DNA of 64,000 nt. It comes from Streptomyces sp. NBC_00370 (GTDB lineage: Bacteria > Actinomycetota > Actinomycetes > Streptomycetales > Streptomycetaceae). The translations under genes and the position numbers were made by a program. The stretch covers positions 7,262,001-7,326,000 of the forward strand of contig NZ_CP107968.1 in NCBI RefSeq assembly GCF_036084755.1, given 5' to 3'. Shown here in pieces: positions 16,161 through 25,193 of the stretch (positions are counted from its first letter, which is position 1; the number at the start of each line of letters is the position of its first letter). The notes under the pieces were generated by a model. It was not told where the DNA came from. It did not search any database and saw nothing but the letters and a program-made list of their open reading frames with translations.

Positions 16161-17102
16161 ATGTTCACTCCGGTACGGAGCAGAGTACGGACGGCCGCGC
16201 TGGCGCTGTCGGCCGTCGCGGCCCTCGCTTTCGGCGCGACCGCCACCACCGGTGCGGCGGCGGCCCCCGCCCCGGCCCCCGCACCCGCGTCGGCCGCCGC
16301 GAAGCAGGGGCCGACCTCGGTGGCGTACGTCGAGGTGAACAACAACAGCATGGTCAACGTCGGCAAGTACAGCCTCGCGGACGGCGGCGGCAACGTCTTC
16401 GACGTCGCCGTGATCTTCGCGGCGAACATCAACTACGACACGGGCACGCAGGCGGCCTACCTCTCCTTCAACGAGAACGTGCAGCGCGTCCTCGACAACG
16501 CCGCCACGGAGATAAGGCCGTTGCAGCAGAAGGGCATCAAGGTCGTCCTGTCGGTGCTCGGCAACCACCAGGGCGCCGGTTTCGCCAACTTCCCGTCCCA
16601 GCAGGCGGCGTCGGCCTTCGCGAAACAACTGTCGGACGCCGTCGCCCAGTACGGCCTCGACGGCATCGACTTCGACGACGAGTACGCCGACTACGGCAAC
16701 AACGGCACCGGTCAGCCCAACGACAGCTCGTTCGTGAATCTCGTGACGGCGCTCCGCGCGAACATGCCGGACAAGATCATCAGCCTCTACAACATCGGCC
16801 CGGCCGCCTCGCGGCTCTCCTCCGGCGGCGTCGACGTGTCGTCCAAGTTCAGCTACGCCTGGAACCCGTACTACGGCAGCTGGCAGGTCCCCGGCATCGG
16901 ACTGCCCAAGTCGCAGCTCTCGCCGGCGGCCGTCCAGATCGGCGGGACCTCGCAGAGCACGGTCGCCGACCTCGCCCGCCGCACCGTCAGCGAGGGGTAC
17001 GGCGTCTTCCTCACGTACAACCTGGACGGCGCCGATCGCAGCGCCGATGTCTCCACGTTCACAAGGGAGTTGTACGGCAGCGACGCCGTCTATACGCCGT
17101 AG
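16161..17102 (+). CDS. Secreted endo-beta-N-acetylglucosaminidase H (GH18)
   Basis: 313 residues. A signal peptide with an arginine-rich start, hydrophobic core and Ala-Pro-rich segment ends near residue 42. The mature part is nearly the same as EndoH of Streptomyces plicatus, including SVAYVEVNNNSM, VLSVLGNHQGAGFANFPS and LDGIDFDDEY. Asp172 and Glu174 are the known catalytic pair. The enzyme cleaves the chitobiose core of high-mannose N-glycans between the two GlcNAc residues, outside the cell. A clear GAGGGGAG lies upstream of the ATG. It is divergent from the ArsR-MFS operon and seems to stand alone. Confidence 0.97.
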   Translation: MFTPVRSRVRTAALALSAVAALAFGATATTGAAAAPAPAPAPASAAAKQGPTSVAYVEVNNNSMVNVGKYSLADGGGNVFDVAVIFAANINYDTGTQAAYLSFNENVQRVLDNAATEIRPLQQKGIKVVLSVLGNHQGAGFANFPSQQAASAFAKQLSDAVAQYGLDGIDFDDEYADYGNNGTGQPNDSSFVNLVTALRANMPDKIISLYNIGPAASRLSSGGVDVSSKFSYAWNPYYGSWQVPGIGLPKSQLSPAAVQIGGTSQSTVADLARRTVSEGYGVFLTYNLDGADRSADVSTFTRELYGSDAVYTP

Positions 17103-17103
17103 G

Positions 17104-17176
17104 ACGACGGCCCGCCCCCGGCGTCGGCGGCGCTGTCCCCCCGGCGCTCCGCACCCACTGCCATACGGGCCGTCGT
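17104..17176 (+). terminator. Long-loop inverted repeat after the EndoH gene
   Basis: ACGACGGCCCG (17104-17114) and its exact complement (17166-17176) flank a 51-nt GC-rich loop just after the EndoH stop. It may work as a transcription end. The long loop makes this uncertain. Confidence 0.35.
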
Positions 17177-17707
17177 GGACAGCGTGACGGCTTGGCGTGA
17201 CACCTGGATGCGTGACACCTGGAGCAGCACGCTACGCCGGGTGGCGGACCGTCCCCGCACGAACGCCGTGGCCGGGTCGCTGCTCGTGCTGCTCGCCGTC
17301 CTGGCATCACTCACCGAGTTCGCCGCCGCCCACGGGTCGATTCCCCGGATGTTCGCCGAAGCCGCCACCGGGGTCCAATTCGCCATGCTGGTAGGCCTGT
17401 TGTGCCTGTCTACCGGGCTGCCGCTGGCCTTCCTGCGGCCCTTGACCGCGGGGATCACCGTCACGGCGGCGAGCGCCGGTTCCTTCCTGATCTTCGGCGC
17501 CCTGACGCTGGCCGGTCTCGCCCCCCAACTCGTCGCCCAGTACCGGCTCGGCCGCAGCGGCTCCGTCGTACCGGCCGCGCTGCTCACCGCCCCCTGCGGG
17601 CCGCCGTGGGGTCCGTCCGCTACCTCGTACTGATCGGCCTGCTCAGCCTCGGCACCGCCCTGGCCGTGCGGAGTTCGGCGACCGCCGTCGGCATCGTCCT
17701 CGCATGA
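17175..17707 (+). pseudogene. Frame-shifted remnant of a multi-helix membrane protein (possible sensor-kinase N-terminus)
   Basis: From GTG 17175 the frame encodes four hydrophobic segments (AGSLLVLLAVLASL, FAMLVGLLCLS, and others) and stops at 17633. The downstream residues are not membrane-like (APCGPPWGPSATSY). At about 17588-17592 the coding potential moves to another frame, which continues as a helix-like stretch (LRAAVGSVRYLVLIGLLSLG) and stops at 17707. A single lost base in the GCCCCC run would explain it; a sequencing error cannot be excluded. The layout resembles the membrane N-terminus of Streptomyces sensor kinases, but no kinase domain follows. Confidence 0.45.
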
Positions 17708-17962
17708 ACCGCGGGTCGTCTGACGCAATCGGTCGGGTCCTGTCACATTCCTGCGTGTTTTTGTCATTGTCCGGCGCGGGTCTGACATTGCCGTGTGGTC
17801 CCCGGAAAAGCCTGACGAAGCCCTGAACCGGCTCGTATTGATCGCCGCACCGGAACCGATGAGCCTTGATGTCGTTGGCCGGCGCGATCACTTGCTGACA
17901 TCCGGGGGCGACATGTTGCGCTCGTATGTCATGGACATTACACGAACGAGGAGTGAGTACGC
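17708..17962 (+). promoter_or_regulatory. Promoter region of the type II PKS operon
   Basis: 255 bp without a convincing gene, with lower GC than its surroundings (TGTTTTTGTCATTGTCC). The element GACAT recurs (17784, 17897, 17910, 17934). GACAT at 17910-17914 and ATGTC at 17926-17930 form an inverted pair 11 bp apart. The long polyketide operon starts at 17963, so the main promoter should be here. Exact -35/-10 boxes cannot be fixed by eye. Confidence 0.45.
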
Positions 17963-18292
17963 ATGCACAGCACCTTGATTGTCGCCAGGCTGGAGCCGGG
18001 CGCGAGCACGGATGTGGCCCGGCTGTTCGCCGACTTCGACGCGACGGAGATGCCGCACCGGATGGGGACGCGGCGCCGCCAGCTCTTCTCCTACCGGGGG
18101 CTGTACTTCCACCTCCAGGACTTCGACGAGGACAACGGCGGCGAGCTGATCGAGGCAGCCAAGACCGACCCCCGGTTCATCGGCATCAGCAACGACCTGA
18201 AGCCGTTCATCGAGGCGTACGACCCCGCGACCTGGCGCTCACCCGCCGACGCGATGGCGACCCGGTTCTACTCCTGGGAGGCGTCGGCGTGA
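17963..18292 (+). CDS. Polyketide cyclase, TcmI/SnoaM-like family
   Basis: 109 residues, the usual size of the TcmI-type ferredoxin-like cyclases (UrdF, LndF, JadI group) that close later rings of aromatic polyketides. Family features include the early HSTLIVARL, the middle RRRQLFSYRGLYFHL and the later PRFIGISNDLKPFIEAYDP. ATG is preceded by GAGGAG at 9 bases. The stop overlaps the KS-alpha start (GTGA), so it is the first gene of the polyketide operon. Cyclase, KS-alpha, CLF, ACP, KR, aromatase is the standard order of angucycline clusters. Confidence 0.93.
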   Translation: MHSTLIVARLEPGASTDVARLFADFDATEMPHRMGTRRRQLFSYRGLYFHLQDFDEDNGGELIEAAKTDPRFIGISNDLKPFIEAYDPATWRSPADAMATRFYSWEASA

Positions 18293-19560
18293 GCGCCAGA
18301 CGCGTCGTCATCACCGGCCTGGAGGTCCTCGCCCCCGGCGGTGTCGGTGCCAAGAACTTCTGGGACCTGCTGAGCGAAGGACGCACGGCGACCCGCGGCA
18401 TCACCTTCTTCGACCCCACGCCGTTCCGCTCACGCGTCGCAGCCGAGATCGACTTCGACCCCTACGCACACGGCCTGGCCCCGCAGGAGATCCGCCGGAT
18501 GGACCGGGCAGCGCAGTTCGCCGTGGTCGCCGCGCGCGGCGCCGTCGCGGACAGCGGCATCGAGTTCGCCGACCTCGACCCGTACCGCACCGGGGTCACC
18601 GTCGGCAGCGCCGTCGGCGCCACGATGGGGCTCGACGAGGAGTACCGCGTCGTCAGCGACGGCGGCCGGCTCGACCTGGTCGACCACCGGTACGCGGCGC
18701 CGCACCTCTACAACCATCTCGTCCCCAGCTCCTTCGCCGCCGAGGTGGCCTGGGCGGTCGGCGCCGAAGGCCCGAGCACCGTGGTCTCCACCGGCTGCAC
18801 GTCAGGGATCGACTCCGTCGGGTACGCCGCCGAGCTGATCCGCGAGGGCTCGGCCGACGTCATGGTCGCGGGCTCCTCGGACGCGCCGATCTCGCCGATC
18901 ACCATGGCCTGCTTCGACGCGATCAAAGCCACCACACCACGCCACGACGACCCGGCCCACGCGTCACGCCCCTTCGACGGGACGCGCAACGGATTCGTCC
19001 TCGGCGAGGGCGCCGCGGTGTTCGTGCTGGAGGAACTGGACAGCGCCCGCAGACGCGGCGCGCACATCTACGCGGAGATCGCCGGCTACGCGACCCGCTC
19101 CAACGCCTACCACATGACCGGACTGCGCCCGGACGGCGCCGAGATGGCCGAGGCGATCCGGGTCGCCCTCGACGAGGCGCGGCTGCCCGGCGAGGCCGTC
19201 GACTACATCAACGCGCACGGCTCGGGCACCAAGCAGAACGACCGCCACGAGACCGCCGCGTTCAAGAGGAGCCTCGGCGACCACGCCTACCGGACGCCGG
19301 TCAGCTCGATCAAGTCCATGGTGGGCCACTCACTGGGCGCCATCGGCTCCATCGAGATCGCCGCCTCGGTCCTGGCCATGGAGTACGACGTGGTGCCCCC
19401 GACGGCCAACCTCCACACGCCCGACCCCGAGTGCGACCTCGACTACGTGCCGCTGCACGCACGCGACCAGTTGATCGACGTGGTGCTCACCGTGGGCAGT
19501 GGGTTCGGCGGATTCCAGAGCGCGATGGTGCTGGCAGGTCCGGAAAGGAAGCTGGCGTGA
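18289..19560 (+). CDS. Type II PKS ketosynthase alpha (KS-alpha)
   Basis: 423 residues from GTG 18289, which overlaps the cyclase stop. The active-site cysteine is Cys170 in STGCTSG. The catalytic histidines are in NAHGSGT and VGHSLGA. The length matches the family. With the chain-length factor it condenses malonyl-ACP units into a poly-beta-ketone chain in the cytoplasm. The frame is open further upstream, but that part overlaps the cyclase in another frame and was rejected. Its GTGA overlap with the chain-length factor gives 1:1 translation. Confidence 0.98.
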   Translation: MSARRVVITGLEVLAPGGVGAKNFWDLLSEGRTATRGITFFDPTPFRSRVAAEIDFDPYAHGLAPQEIRRMDRAAQFAVVAARGAVADSGIEFADLDPYRTGVTVGSAVGATMGLDEEYRVVSDGGRLDLVDHRYAAPHLYNHLVPSSFAAEVAWAVGAEGPSTVVSTGCTSGIDSVGYAAELIREGSADVMVAGSSDAPISPITMACFDAIKATTPRHDDPAHASRPFDGTRNGFVLGEGAAVFVLEELDSARRRGAHIYAEIAGYATRSNAYHMTGLRPDGAEMAEAIRVALDEARLPGEAVDYINAHGSGTKQNDRHETAAFKRSLGDHAYRTPVSSIKSMVGHSLGAIGSIEIAASVLAMEYDVVPPTANLHTPDPECDLDYVPLHARDQLIDVVLTVGSGFGGFQSAMVLAGPERKLA

Positions 19561-20795
19561 GCAAGGGAACATCGGTCGTGGTGACCGGACTTGGCGTCGC
19601 GTCGCCGAACGGGCTCGGCGCGCGGGACCATTGGGAAGCCACCCGCGGGGGCAAGAGCGGCATCGGCCGCCTCACCCGCTTCGACCCGTCGGGCTACCCG
19701 GCCAAACTGGCGGGCGAGATACCGGGGTTCGCCGCCGAGGAGCATCTGCCGAGCCGGCTCATCCCGCAGACCGACCGGATGACCAGGATCGCGCTCGCCG
19801 CCGCCGACTGGGCGCTCGCCGACGCGGGCGTCAGCCCGGACGAGCTGGCGGGGTTCGACATGGGCGTGGTCACGGCCAGCGCCTCGGGCGGCTTCGAGTT
19901 CGGCCAGAACGAACTGCGCAAACTGTGGGGCCAGGGCAGCCAGTACGTCTCCGCCTACCAGTCGTTCGCCTGGTTCTACGCCGTCAACAGCGGCCAGATA
20001 TCCATCCGCAACGGCATGAAGGGACCCAGCGGGGTCGTCGTCAGCGACCAGGCAGGCGGGCTCGACGCCGTCGCCCAGGCCCGCCGGCAGATCCGCAAGG
20101 GCACCAGGCTGGTCGTCTCGGGCGGCGTGGACGCCTCCCTGTGCCCCTGGGGCTGGGTCGCGCAGCTGGCCAGCGGCCGCCTCAGCACCAGCGAGGAACC
20201 CGCCCGCGCCTACCTGCCCTTCGACCGCGACGCCGCCGGATTCGTACCGGGCGAGGGCGGCGCGATCCTGATCCTGGAGGACGCCGAAGCGGCCGGGGAA
20301 CGCGGCGCGCACAGCTACGGGGAGATCGCCGGATACGGCGCCACCTTCGACCCGAAGCCCGGCAGCGGCCGGCCGCCCGCCCTGCGCAAGGCCGTCGAAC
20401 TGGCCCTCGCCGACGCCTCGGCCGACCCGGCGGACATCGACGTGGTCTTCGCCGACGCGGCCGCCGACCTGGACCTGGACCGCGTCGAGGCCGACGCGCT
20501 CGTCGAGGTCTTCGGACCGCACGGCGTTCCGGTCAGCGCCCCGAAGACGATGACCGGACGGCTCTACTCGGGCGCCGCACCCCTCGACCTGGCGACCGCG
20601 CTGCTCGCCCTGCGCGACGGCGTCGTTCCGGCGGCGGTGAACGTCCGCCTCTCACCCGACTACGACCTCGACCTCGTGGTGGACCGCCCGCGCCACACCG
20701 AACTGCGCACCGCGCTGGTGCTGGCCCGCGGCCACGGCGGCTTCAACTCCGCCGTCGTCCTGCGCGCCCCCGCGACGCCCCACCCCGGCCGCTGA
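19557..20795 (+). CDS. Type II PKS chain-length factor (KS-beta)
   Basis: 412 residues from GTG 19557, 4-bp overlap with KS-alpha. The active-site Cys is replaced by Gln165 (VSDQAGG), the hallmark of KS-beta, which generates acetyl starter by malonyl-ACP decarboxylation and sets chain length. Gate-region sequence VTASASGGFEFGQNEL is conserved in type. Angucycline context implies a decaketide chain; the gate residues were not compared in detail. Confidence 0.97.
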   Translation: MSKGTSVVVTGLGVASPNGLGARDHWEATRGGKSGIGRLTRFDPSGYPAKLAGEIPGFAAEEHLPSRLIPQTDRMTRIALAAADWALADAGVSPDELAGFDMGVVTASASGGFEFGQNELRKLWGQGSQYVSAYQSFAWFYAVNSGQISIRNGMKGPSGVVVSDQAGGLDAVAQARRQIRKGTRLVVSGGVDASLCPWGWVAQLASGRLSTSEEPARAYLPFDRDAAGFVPGEGGAILILEDAEAAGERGAHSYGEIAGYGATFDPKPGSGRPPALRKAVELALADASADPADIDVVFADAAADLDLDRVEADALVEVFGPHGVPVSAPKTMTGRLYSGAAPLDLATALLALRDGVVPAAVNVRLSPDYDLDLVVDRPRHTELRTALVLARGHGGFNSAVVLRAPATPHPGR

Positions 20796-20836
20796 GCGCG
20801 CCGGGACCGATCACCCCCACCGGAAGGACCTTTCCT

Positions 20837-21106
20837 TTGTCTGCCGAGCTTTTCACCCCCGCCGACCTCAAGCAGATCCTCCTGGAGGCCGCCGGCGCCG
20901 AGGAGGGCGTCGACTTCGAAGGCGACTTCCTGGACACGGAGTTCGAGGCACTCGGCTACGAGTCGCTGGCCCTGCTCGAGACCGGCGGGCGCATCGAGCG
21001 TACGTACGGCATCGCCCTCGACGACGACGTACTGACCAACGCCCTGACACCGCGCGCCCTCATCGGCGTCGTCAACGACCTGCTGACCGCCCCCCGTATC
21101 GCCTGA
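20837..21106 (+). CDS. Type II PKS acyl carrier protein
   Basis: 89 residues from a rare TTG start, chosen because GGAAGGA lies 8 bases upstream and the protein then has normal ACP length. Phosphopantetheine serine is Ser43 in LGYESLALLE. The acidic composition is typical. It carries the growing polyketide on KS-alpha/CLF. It is followed 10 bp later by the ketoreductase. Confidence 0.96.
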   Translation: MSAELFTPADLKQILLEAAGAEEGVDFEGDFLDTEFEALGYESLALLETGGRIERTYGIALDDDVLTNALTPRALIGVVNDLLTAPRIA

Positions 21107-21116
21107 GAGGACCACC

Positions 21117-21914
21117 ATGTCCGACACCACCACGACCGGCACCGGCCGCGTCGCCCTGGTCACCGGCGCCACCAGCGGCATCGGGCTGGCCGTCGCCCGG
21201 CTGCTCGGCTCCCAGGGGCACCGCGTGTTCATCGGCGCCCGCGACGCGGAGAACGTCGAGGCCACCGTCAAGGAACTCACCGCCGAAGGGCTCGACGTGG
21301 CGGGCGCGGTCGTCGACGTCCGGGACGCGGCGGCGGTACGGGAGTTCGTGCGGGCCGCCGTCGACCGGTTCGGCGCGATCGACGTCCTCGTCAACAACGC
21401 GGGCCGCTCGGGCGGCGGCGTCACCGCCGACATCCCGGACGAGCTGTGGGAGGACGTCATCGAGACCAACCTCACCAGTGTGTTCCGGCTGACCCGCGAA
21501 GTCCTCACCGCCGGCGGGCTGCGCCACAAGGACCGGGGCCGCATCATCAACATCGCCTCCACGGCGGGCAAGCAGGGCGTGGTGCTGGGCGCCCCGTACT
21601 CCGCGTCCAAGCACGGCGTGGTCGGCTTCACCAAGGCCCTCGGCAACGAACTCGCCCCCACCGGCATCACCGTCAACGCCGTCTGCCCCGGATACGTGGA
21701 GACGCCGATGGCGCAGCGCGTGCGGCAGGGGTACGCCGCCGCCTGGGACACCACGGAGGACGCGATCCTGGAGAAGTTCCAGGCGAAGATCCCGCTCGGC
21801 CGGTACTCCACCCCCGACGAGGTCGCGGGACTGGTCGGTTACCTCGCCTCCGACACCGCGGCCTCCATCACGGCCCAGGCCCTCAACGTCTGCGGCGGAC
21901 TCGGCAACTTCTGA
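21117..21914 (+). CDS. C9 polyketide ketoreductase (ActIII-like SDR)
   Basis: 265 residues. NADPH-binding TGATSGIG at the N-terminus, NNAG, catalytic Ser/Tyr/Lys in NIASTAGKQGVV and PYSASKHGVV, and the C-terminal NVCGGLGN found in ActIII-type enzymes. It reduces the C9 ketone of the nascent decaketide. GAGAGGA precedes the ATG. Confidence 0.96.
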   Translation: MSDTTTTGTGRVALVTGATSGIGLAVARLLGSQGHRVFIGARDAENVEATVKELTAEGLDVAGAVVDVRDAAAVREFVRAAVDRFGAIDVLVNNAGRSGGGVTADIPDELWEDVIETNLTSVFRLTREVLTAGGLRHKDRGRIINIASTAGKQGVVLGAPYSASKHGVVGFTKALGNELAPTGITVNAVCPGYVETPMAQRVRQGYAAAWDTTEDAILEKFQAKIPLGRYSTPDEVAGLVGYLASDTAASITAQALNVCGGLGNF

Positions 21915-21971
21915 GCCGGGTACCGCCGTTGCCATCCCTCCCGTCACCGGACTCCTTGAGGAGCAGCGACC

Positions 21972-22919
21972 ATGACGACCCGTGAGGTCGAGCACGAGAT
22001 CACCGTCGGCGCGCCGGCATCGGCCGTCTACCGTCTCCTGGCGGAAGTGGTGAACTGGCCCCGGATCTTCCCGCCCACCATCCATGTCGACCAGGTCGAG
22101 CACAACGGCGCCGAGGAGCGCATCCGCATCTGGGCCACCGCAGGTGAAGAGGCGAAGAACTGGACCTCGCGCCGCACGCTGGACCCGGACGGCCTGCGCA
22201 TCACCTTCCGGCAGGAGATCAGTGCCCCGCCGGTCGCCGCGATGGGCGGCGTCTGGATCATCGAACAGCTCGGCGAACAGAAGTCACGGGTACGGCTGTT
22301 GCACGACTACCGCGCCGTGGACGACGACCCGCAGGGGCTCGCCTGGATCGACGAGGCGGTCGACCGCAACAGCCGCTCGGAACTCGCCGCGCTGCGCACC
22401 AACGTCGAAGCCGCCCACGCGGCCGAGGACCTGACGTTCTCCTTCACCGACAGCGTCACCGTGGACGGCGCGGCCAAGGACCTCTTCGACTTCGTCAACG
22501 AGGCCGACCTGTGGGCCGAGCGGCTGCCGCACGTCGCGTCCGTACGCCTCACCGAGGACACCCCGGGGCTCCAGACACTGGAGATGGACACCCGGGCCAA
22601 GGACGGCTCCACGCACACCACCAAGTCGTACCGCGTGACCTTCCCGCACCACCGCATCGCCTACAAGCAGGTCACCCTGCCCGCGCTGCTGACGCTGCAC
22701 ACCGGGATCTGGACCTTCGAGGAGACCGGGGACGGCACCGTCGCCTCCTCCCAGCACACCGTCACCCTCAACACCGACAACATCTCCGCCGTCCTCGGCC
22801 CCGAGGCCACCGCGGACGACGCGCGGAGCTACGTGCACACCGCCCTGTCCACCAACAGCCTCGCCACCCTCGGCCACGCCAAGGCGTACGCCGAAGGCCG
22901 CACGGGCGAGCGGGGCTGA
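21972..22919 (+). CDS. Di-domain aromatase/cyclase (ActVII/UrdL/JadD-like)
   Basis: 315 residues made of two START/SRPBCC repeats (about 1-150 and 155-310). The first has the VYRLLAEVVNWPRIFPPT motif. The enzyme type closes and aromatises the first ring of C9-reduced polyketides. RBS GAGGAG is 8 bases before the ATG. It ends 1 bp before the next oxygenase. Confidence 0.93.
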   Translation: MTTREVEHEITVGAPASAVYRLLAEVVNWPRIFPPTIHVDQVEHNGAEERIRIWATAGEEAKNWTSRRTLDPDGLRITFRQEISAPPVAAMGGVWIIEQLGEQKSRVRLLHDYRAVDDDPQGLAWIDEAVDRNSRSELAALRTNVEAAHAAEDLTFSFTDSVTVDGAAKDLFDFVNEADLWAERLPHVASVRLTEDTPGLQTLEMDTRAKDGSTHTTKSYRVTFPHHRIAYKQVTLPALLTLHTGIWTFEETGDGTVASSQHTVTLNTDNISAVLGPEATADDARSYVHTALSTNSLATLGHAKAYAEGRTGERG

Positions 22920-22920
22920 C

Positions 22921-24414
22921 ATGCCGGGTGACCCCCTGGACACCCAGGTCATCGTCGTGGGCGCGGGCCCCGTCGGGCTGCTGCTCGCCGGGGAGCTGCG
23001 CCTCGGCGGCGCGGACGTCGTCGTACTGGAACGGCGCACGGCGCCGACCACCGAGTCGCGGGCCTCGACCCTGCACGCCCGCACCATGGAAATCCTCGAC
23101 AGCCGGGGACTGACGGCCGCCTTACCCGCCCCGCCGAACGACCTGCGCGGACACTTCGCCGGCATTCCGCTGGACCTGACACTGCCCGGCAGCCGGCCGG
23201 GCCAGTGGAAGGTCCCGCAGTTCGACACCGAACGGCTGCTGGGGGAGTGGGCCACGGGGCTCGGCGCCGACATCCGGCGCGGCCACGAGGTCCGCGCGGT
23301 CACCGACACGGGCGCGTACGTCGAGGTCGAAGCCGTCGGGGACAGCGGCCCCTTCCTGGTACGCGGCAGCCATCTCGTCGCCTGTGACGGCGAAGACAGC
23401 GCCGTACGCGGCCTGTTGGGAGCCGACTTCCCCGGCCACGACGCGCGCCGCGAACTGCTGCGCGCCGACGTCGCGGGCATCGAGGTGCCCGACCGGCGGT
23501 TCCAGCGGCTCCCCGACGGGCTGGCCATCGCGGCGCGGCGGGCGGACGGGGTGACCCGGGTCATGGTGCACGAGCACGGCGCGCCGGCACTGAGCCGTAC
23601 CGGCCCGCCCACGTTCGGTGAGATCACACAGGCGTGGAAGCGGGTCACCGGCGAAGACATCAGCGGCGGCACCCCGCTGTGGGTGAACGCGTTCGGCGAC
23701 GCTGCGCGCCAGCTCGCGCGGTACCGGCACGGGCGCGTGCTGTTCGCGGGGGACGCGGCCCACCGGCAGATGCCCATCGGCGGGCAGGCGCTCAACCTCG
23801 GCCTCCAGGACGCCTTCAACCTCGGGTGGAAACTGGCCGCCGAGGCCACGGGGCGCGCCCATCCCGACCTGCTCGACAGCTACCACGCCGAGCGGCACAG
23901 CGTCGGCCTGCGGGTGCTCGCGGCCATCGAGGCCCAGGCGCTGCTGCTGCTCGGCGGCCCGGAGGTGGAGCCGGTACGTGCCCTGATCACCGACCTGATC
24001 GGCGGCGAAGAGGTGCGCACCCACCTCGCCGCCACGATCAGCGGACTCGACATCCGGTACGACGTCGGCGGCCCCGCCCACCCGCTCGTCGGCGCCCGGC
24101 TGCCGCACACACCGCTGGCCGCTTCGGCGGCGGGCTGGTCCAGCAGTACGCAGGCGCTGCGCGCGGGCCGGGGGCTGCTGCTCGGCCCGGCGGGCGCCCC
24201 GGACCTCGGGGCCGTCCTCGGCGGCCGTGCCGTCCCCTTCGCCACGCCCGCCGCCCCGGACTCCGGAACGGCCTCCGGGACGGTCTCCGCGCCGGACCGC
24301 GCCGGCTGGACGCTCGTACGGCCCGACGGCCACGTCGTATGGGCAGGTACGTCCGGCACACCGCGAGGGGAGGGGCTGCCGGCGGCACTCGACCGGTGGT
24401 TCGGCCCCGCCTGA
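22921..24414 (+). CDS. FAD-dependent aromatic polyketide oxygenase, JadF/PgaM-like
   Basis: 497 residues, class A flavoprotein hydroxylase. FAD-binding GAGPVG near the N-terminus, the DG motif as CDGEDSAVR, and the GD motif as LFAGDAAHRQMPIGGQ. The C-terminal thioredoxin-like segment ends with RPDGHVVWAG. The sequence ESRASTLHARTMEILDSRG distinguishes it from its neighbour at 25194. In angucycline pathways this first oxygenase (JadF, GilOI, oxygenase part of PgaM/UrdM) acts on the tetracyclic prejadomycin-like intermediate. Unlike UrdM/PgaM no reductase domain is fused. Confidence 0.88.
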   Translation: MPGDPLDTQVIVVGAGPVGLLLAGELRLGGADVVVLERRTAPTTESRASTLHARTMEILDSRGLTAALPAPPNDLRGHFAGIPLDLTLPGSRPGQWKVPQFDTERLLGEWATGLGADIRRGHEVRAVTDTGAYVEVEAVGDSGPFLVRGSHLVACDGEDSAVRGLLGADFPGHDARRELLRADVAGIEVPDRRFQRLPDGLAIAARRADGVTRVMVHEHGAPALSRTGPPTFGEITQAWKRVTGEDISGGTPLWVNAFGDAARQLARYRHGRVLFAGDAAHRQMPIGGQALNLGLQDAFNLGWKLAAEATGRAHPDLLDSYHAERHSVGLRVLAAIEAQALLLLGGPEVEPVRALITDLIGGEEVRTHLAATISGLDIRYDVGGPAHPLVGARLPHTPLAASAAGWSSSTQALRAGRGLLLGPAGAPDLGAVLGGRAVPFATPAAPDSGTASGTVSAPDRAGWTLVRPDGHVVWAGTSGTPRGEGLPAALDRWFGPA

Positions 24415-24507
24415 CCGTCTCGCGCCCGCCGGGCCCGCTCGCCCCCGCAGCCCGGCCGCGCGTACCCCGTACCCCCCCGCAGACCGCACCCGGAAGGAAC
24501 CCCCGCC

Positions 24508-25188
24508 ATGCCCTTGATCTCGCCCGACGACGGATATCTGACCGTGTTCAACCTCTTCGAGACGGACACGGTGCCCCTCCAGGACGACGTGCTCGACGCG
24601 ATGCGCGACATCATCGACCACGCCGACTACCCCGGCTGGATCTCCTCGACCCTGCACGCGGGCGTCGACGAGCCGGGCACGGTCAACTACATCCAGTGGC
24701 GCAGCGCCGCCGATCTCCAGGCGCGCTACGAAGGACAGAAGTTCCAGCGCAAGACCGTGCCGCTGTTCCACAAACTCGCCCGGACCGTGCGGCTGTTGAA
24801 GACCGAGCTCGCCTTCACCCAGCACCACCCCGCACTCGGCGGGGACATCGAGATCTCGCCGGAGCGCGACGACTACACCGTACTGATCGTGTTCGACACG
24901 AAACCCGAGGACCAGCGGGAACTGCTGGACACACTCGCCAAGCCGGACGAGTGGATCACCACGGTGCCCGGCTACCGGTCGCACACCTACTTCCGTGGTG
25001 TGGACGGCAGCTTCGTCGTCAACTACGCCCAGTGGGACAGCAAGGAGCTGTACGACGCCTTCCACAGCCTGCCCGAGGAGGACAGGCCCGCCGACATCCG
25101 CGACGGCAGGCACCGGGCCCGCTCGCTCGTCACCAACCGCCAGGCCAACACCTACCGGGTGACCCACTCCCGGTCGGCGAAGGGCTGA
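24508..25188 (+). CDS. ABM-fold oxygenase, JadG/GilOII/AlpJ-like (B-ring opening candidate)
   Basis: 226 residues, two ABM (antibiotic biosynthesis monooxygenase) half-domains: YLTVFNLF and YPGWISSTLHAG, then DDYTVLIVF and VPGYRSHTYFRG. Size and placement, between a JadF-like and a JadH-like flavin hydroxylase, match JadG, GilOII and AlpJ. Those enzymes cleave the B ring of dehydrorabelomycin-type angucyclines. The family match is from recognition, not from a search. Single ABM proteins such as ActVA-Orf6 only oxidise anthrones, and that role remains an alternative. The start ATG follows GGAAGGA at 10 bases. Confidence 0.72.
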   Translation: MPLISPDDGYLTVFNLFETDTVPLQDDVLDAMRDIIDHADYPGWISSTLHAGVDEPGTVNYIQWRSAADLQARYEGQKFQRKTVPLFHKLARTVRLLKTELAFTQHHPALGGDIEISPERDDYTVLIVFDTKPEDQRELLDTLAKPDEWITTVPGYRSHTYFRGVDGSFVVNYAQWDSKELYDAFHSLPEEDRPADIRDGRHRARSLVTNRQANTYRVTHSRSAKG

Positions 25189-25193
25189 CCGGC

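Noticed and set aside
17926..18288. Upstream extension of KS-alpha to 17926
   Set aside because: It overlaps the whole cyclase gene in another frame. The GTG at 18289 overlaps the cyclase stop in the usual GTGA manner and gives the standard KS-alpha N-terminus.
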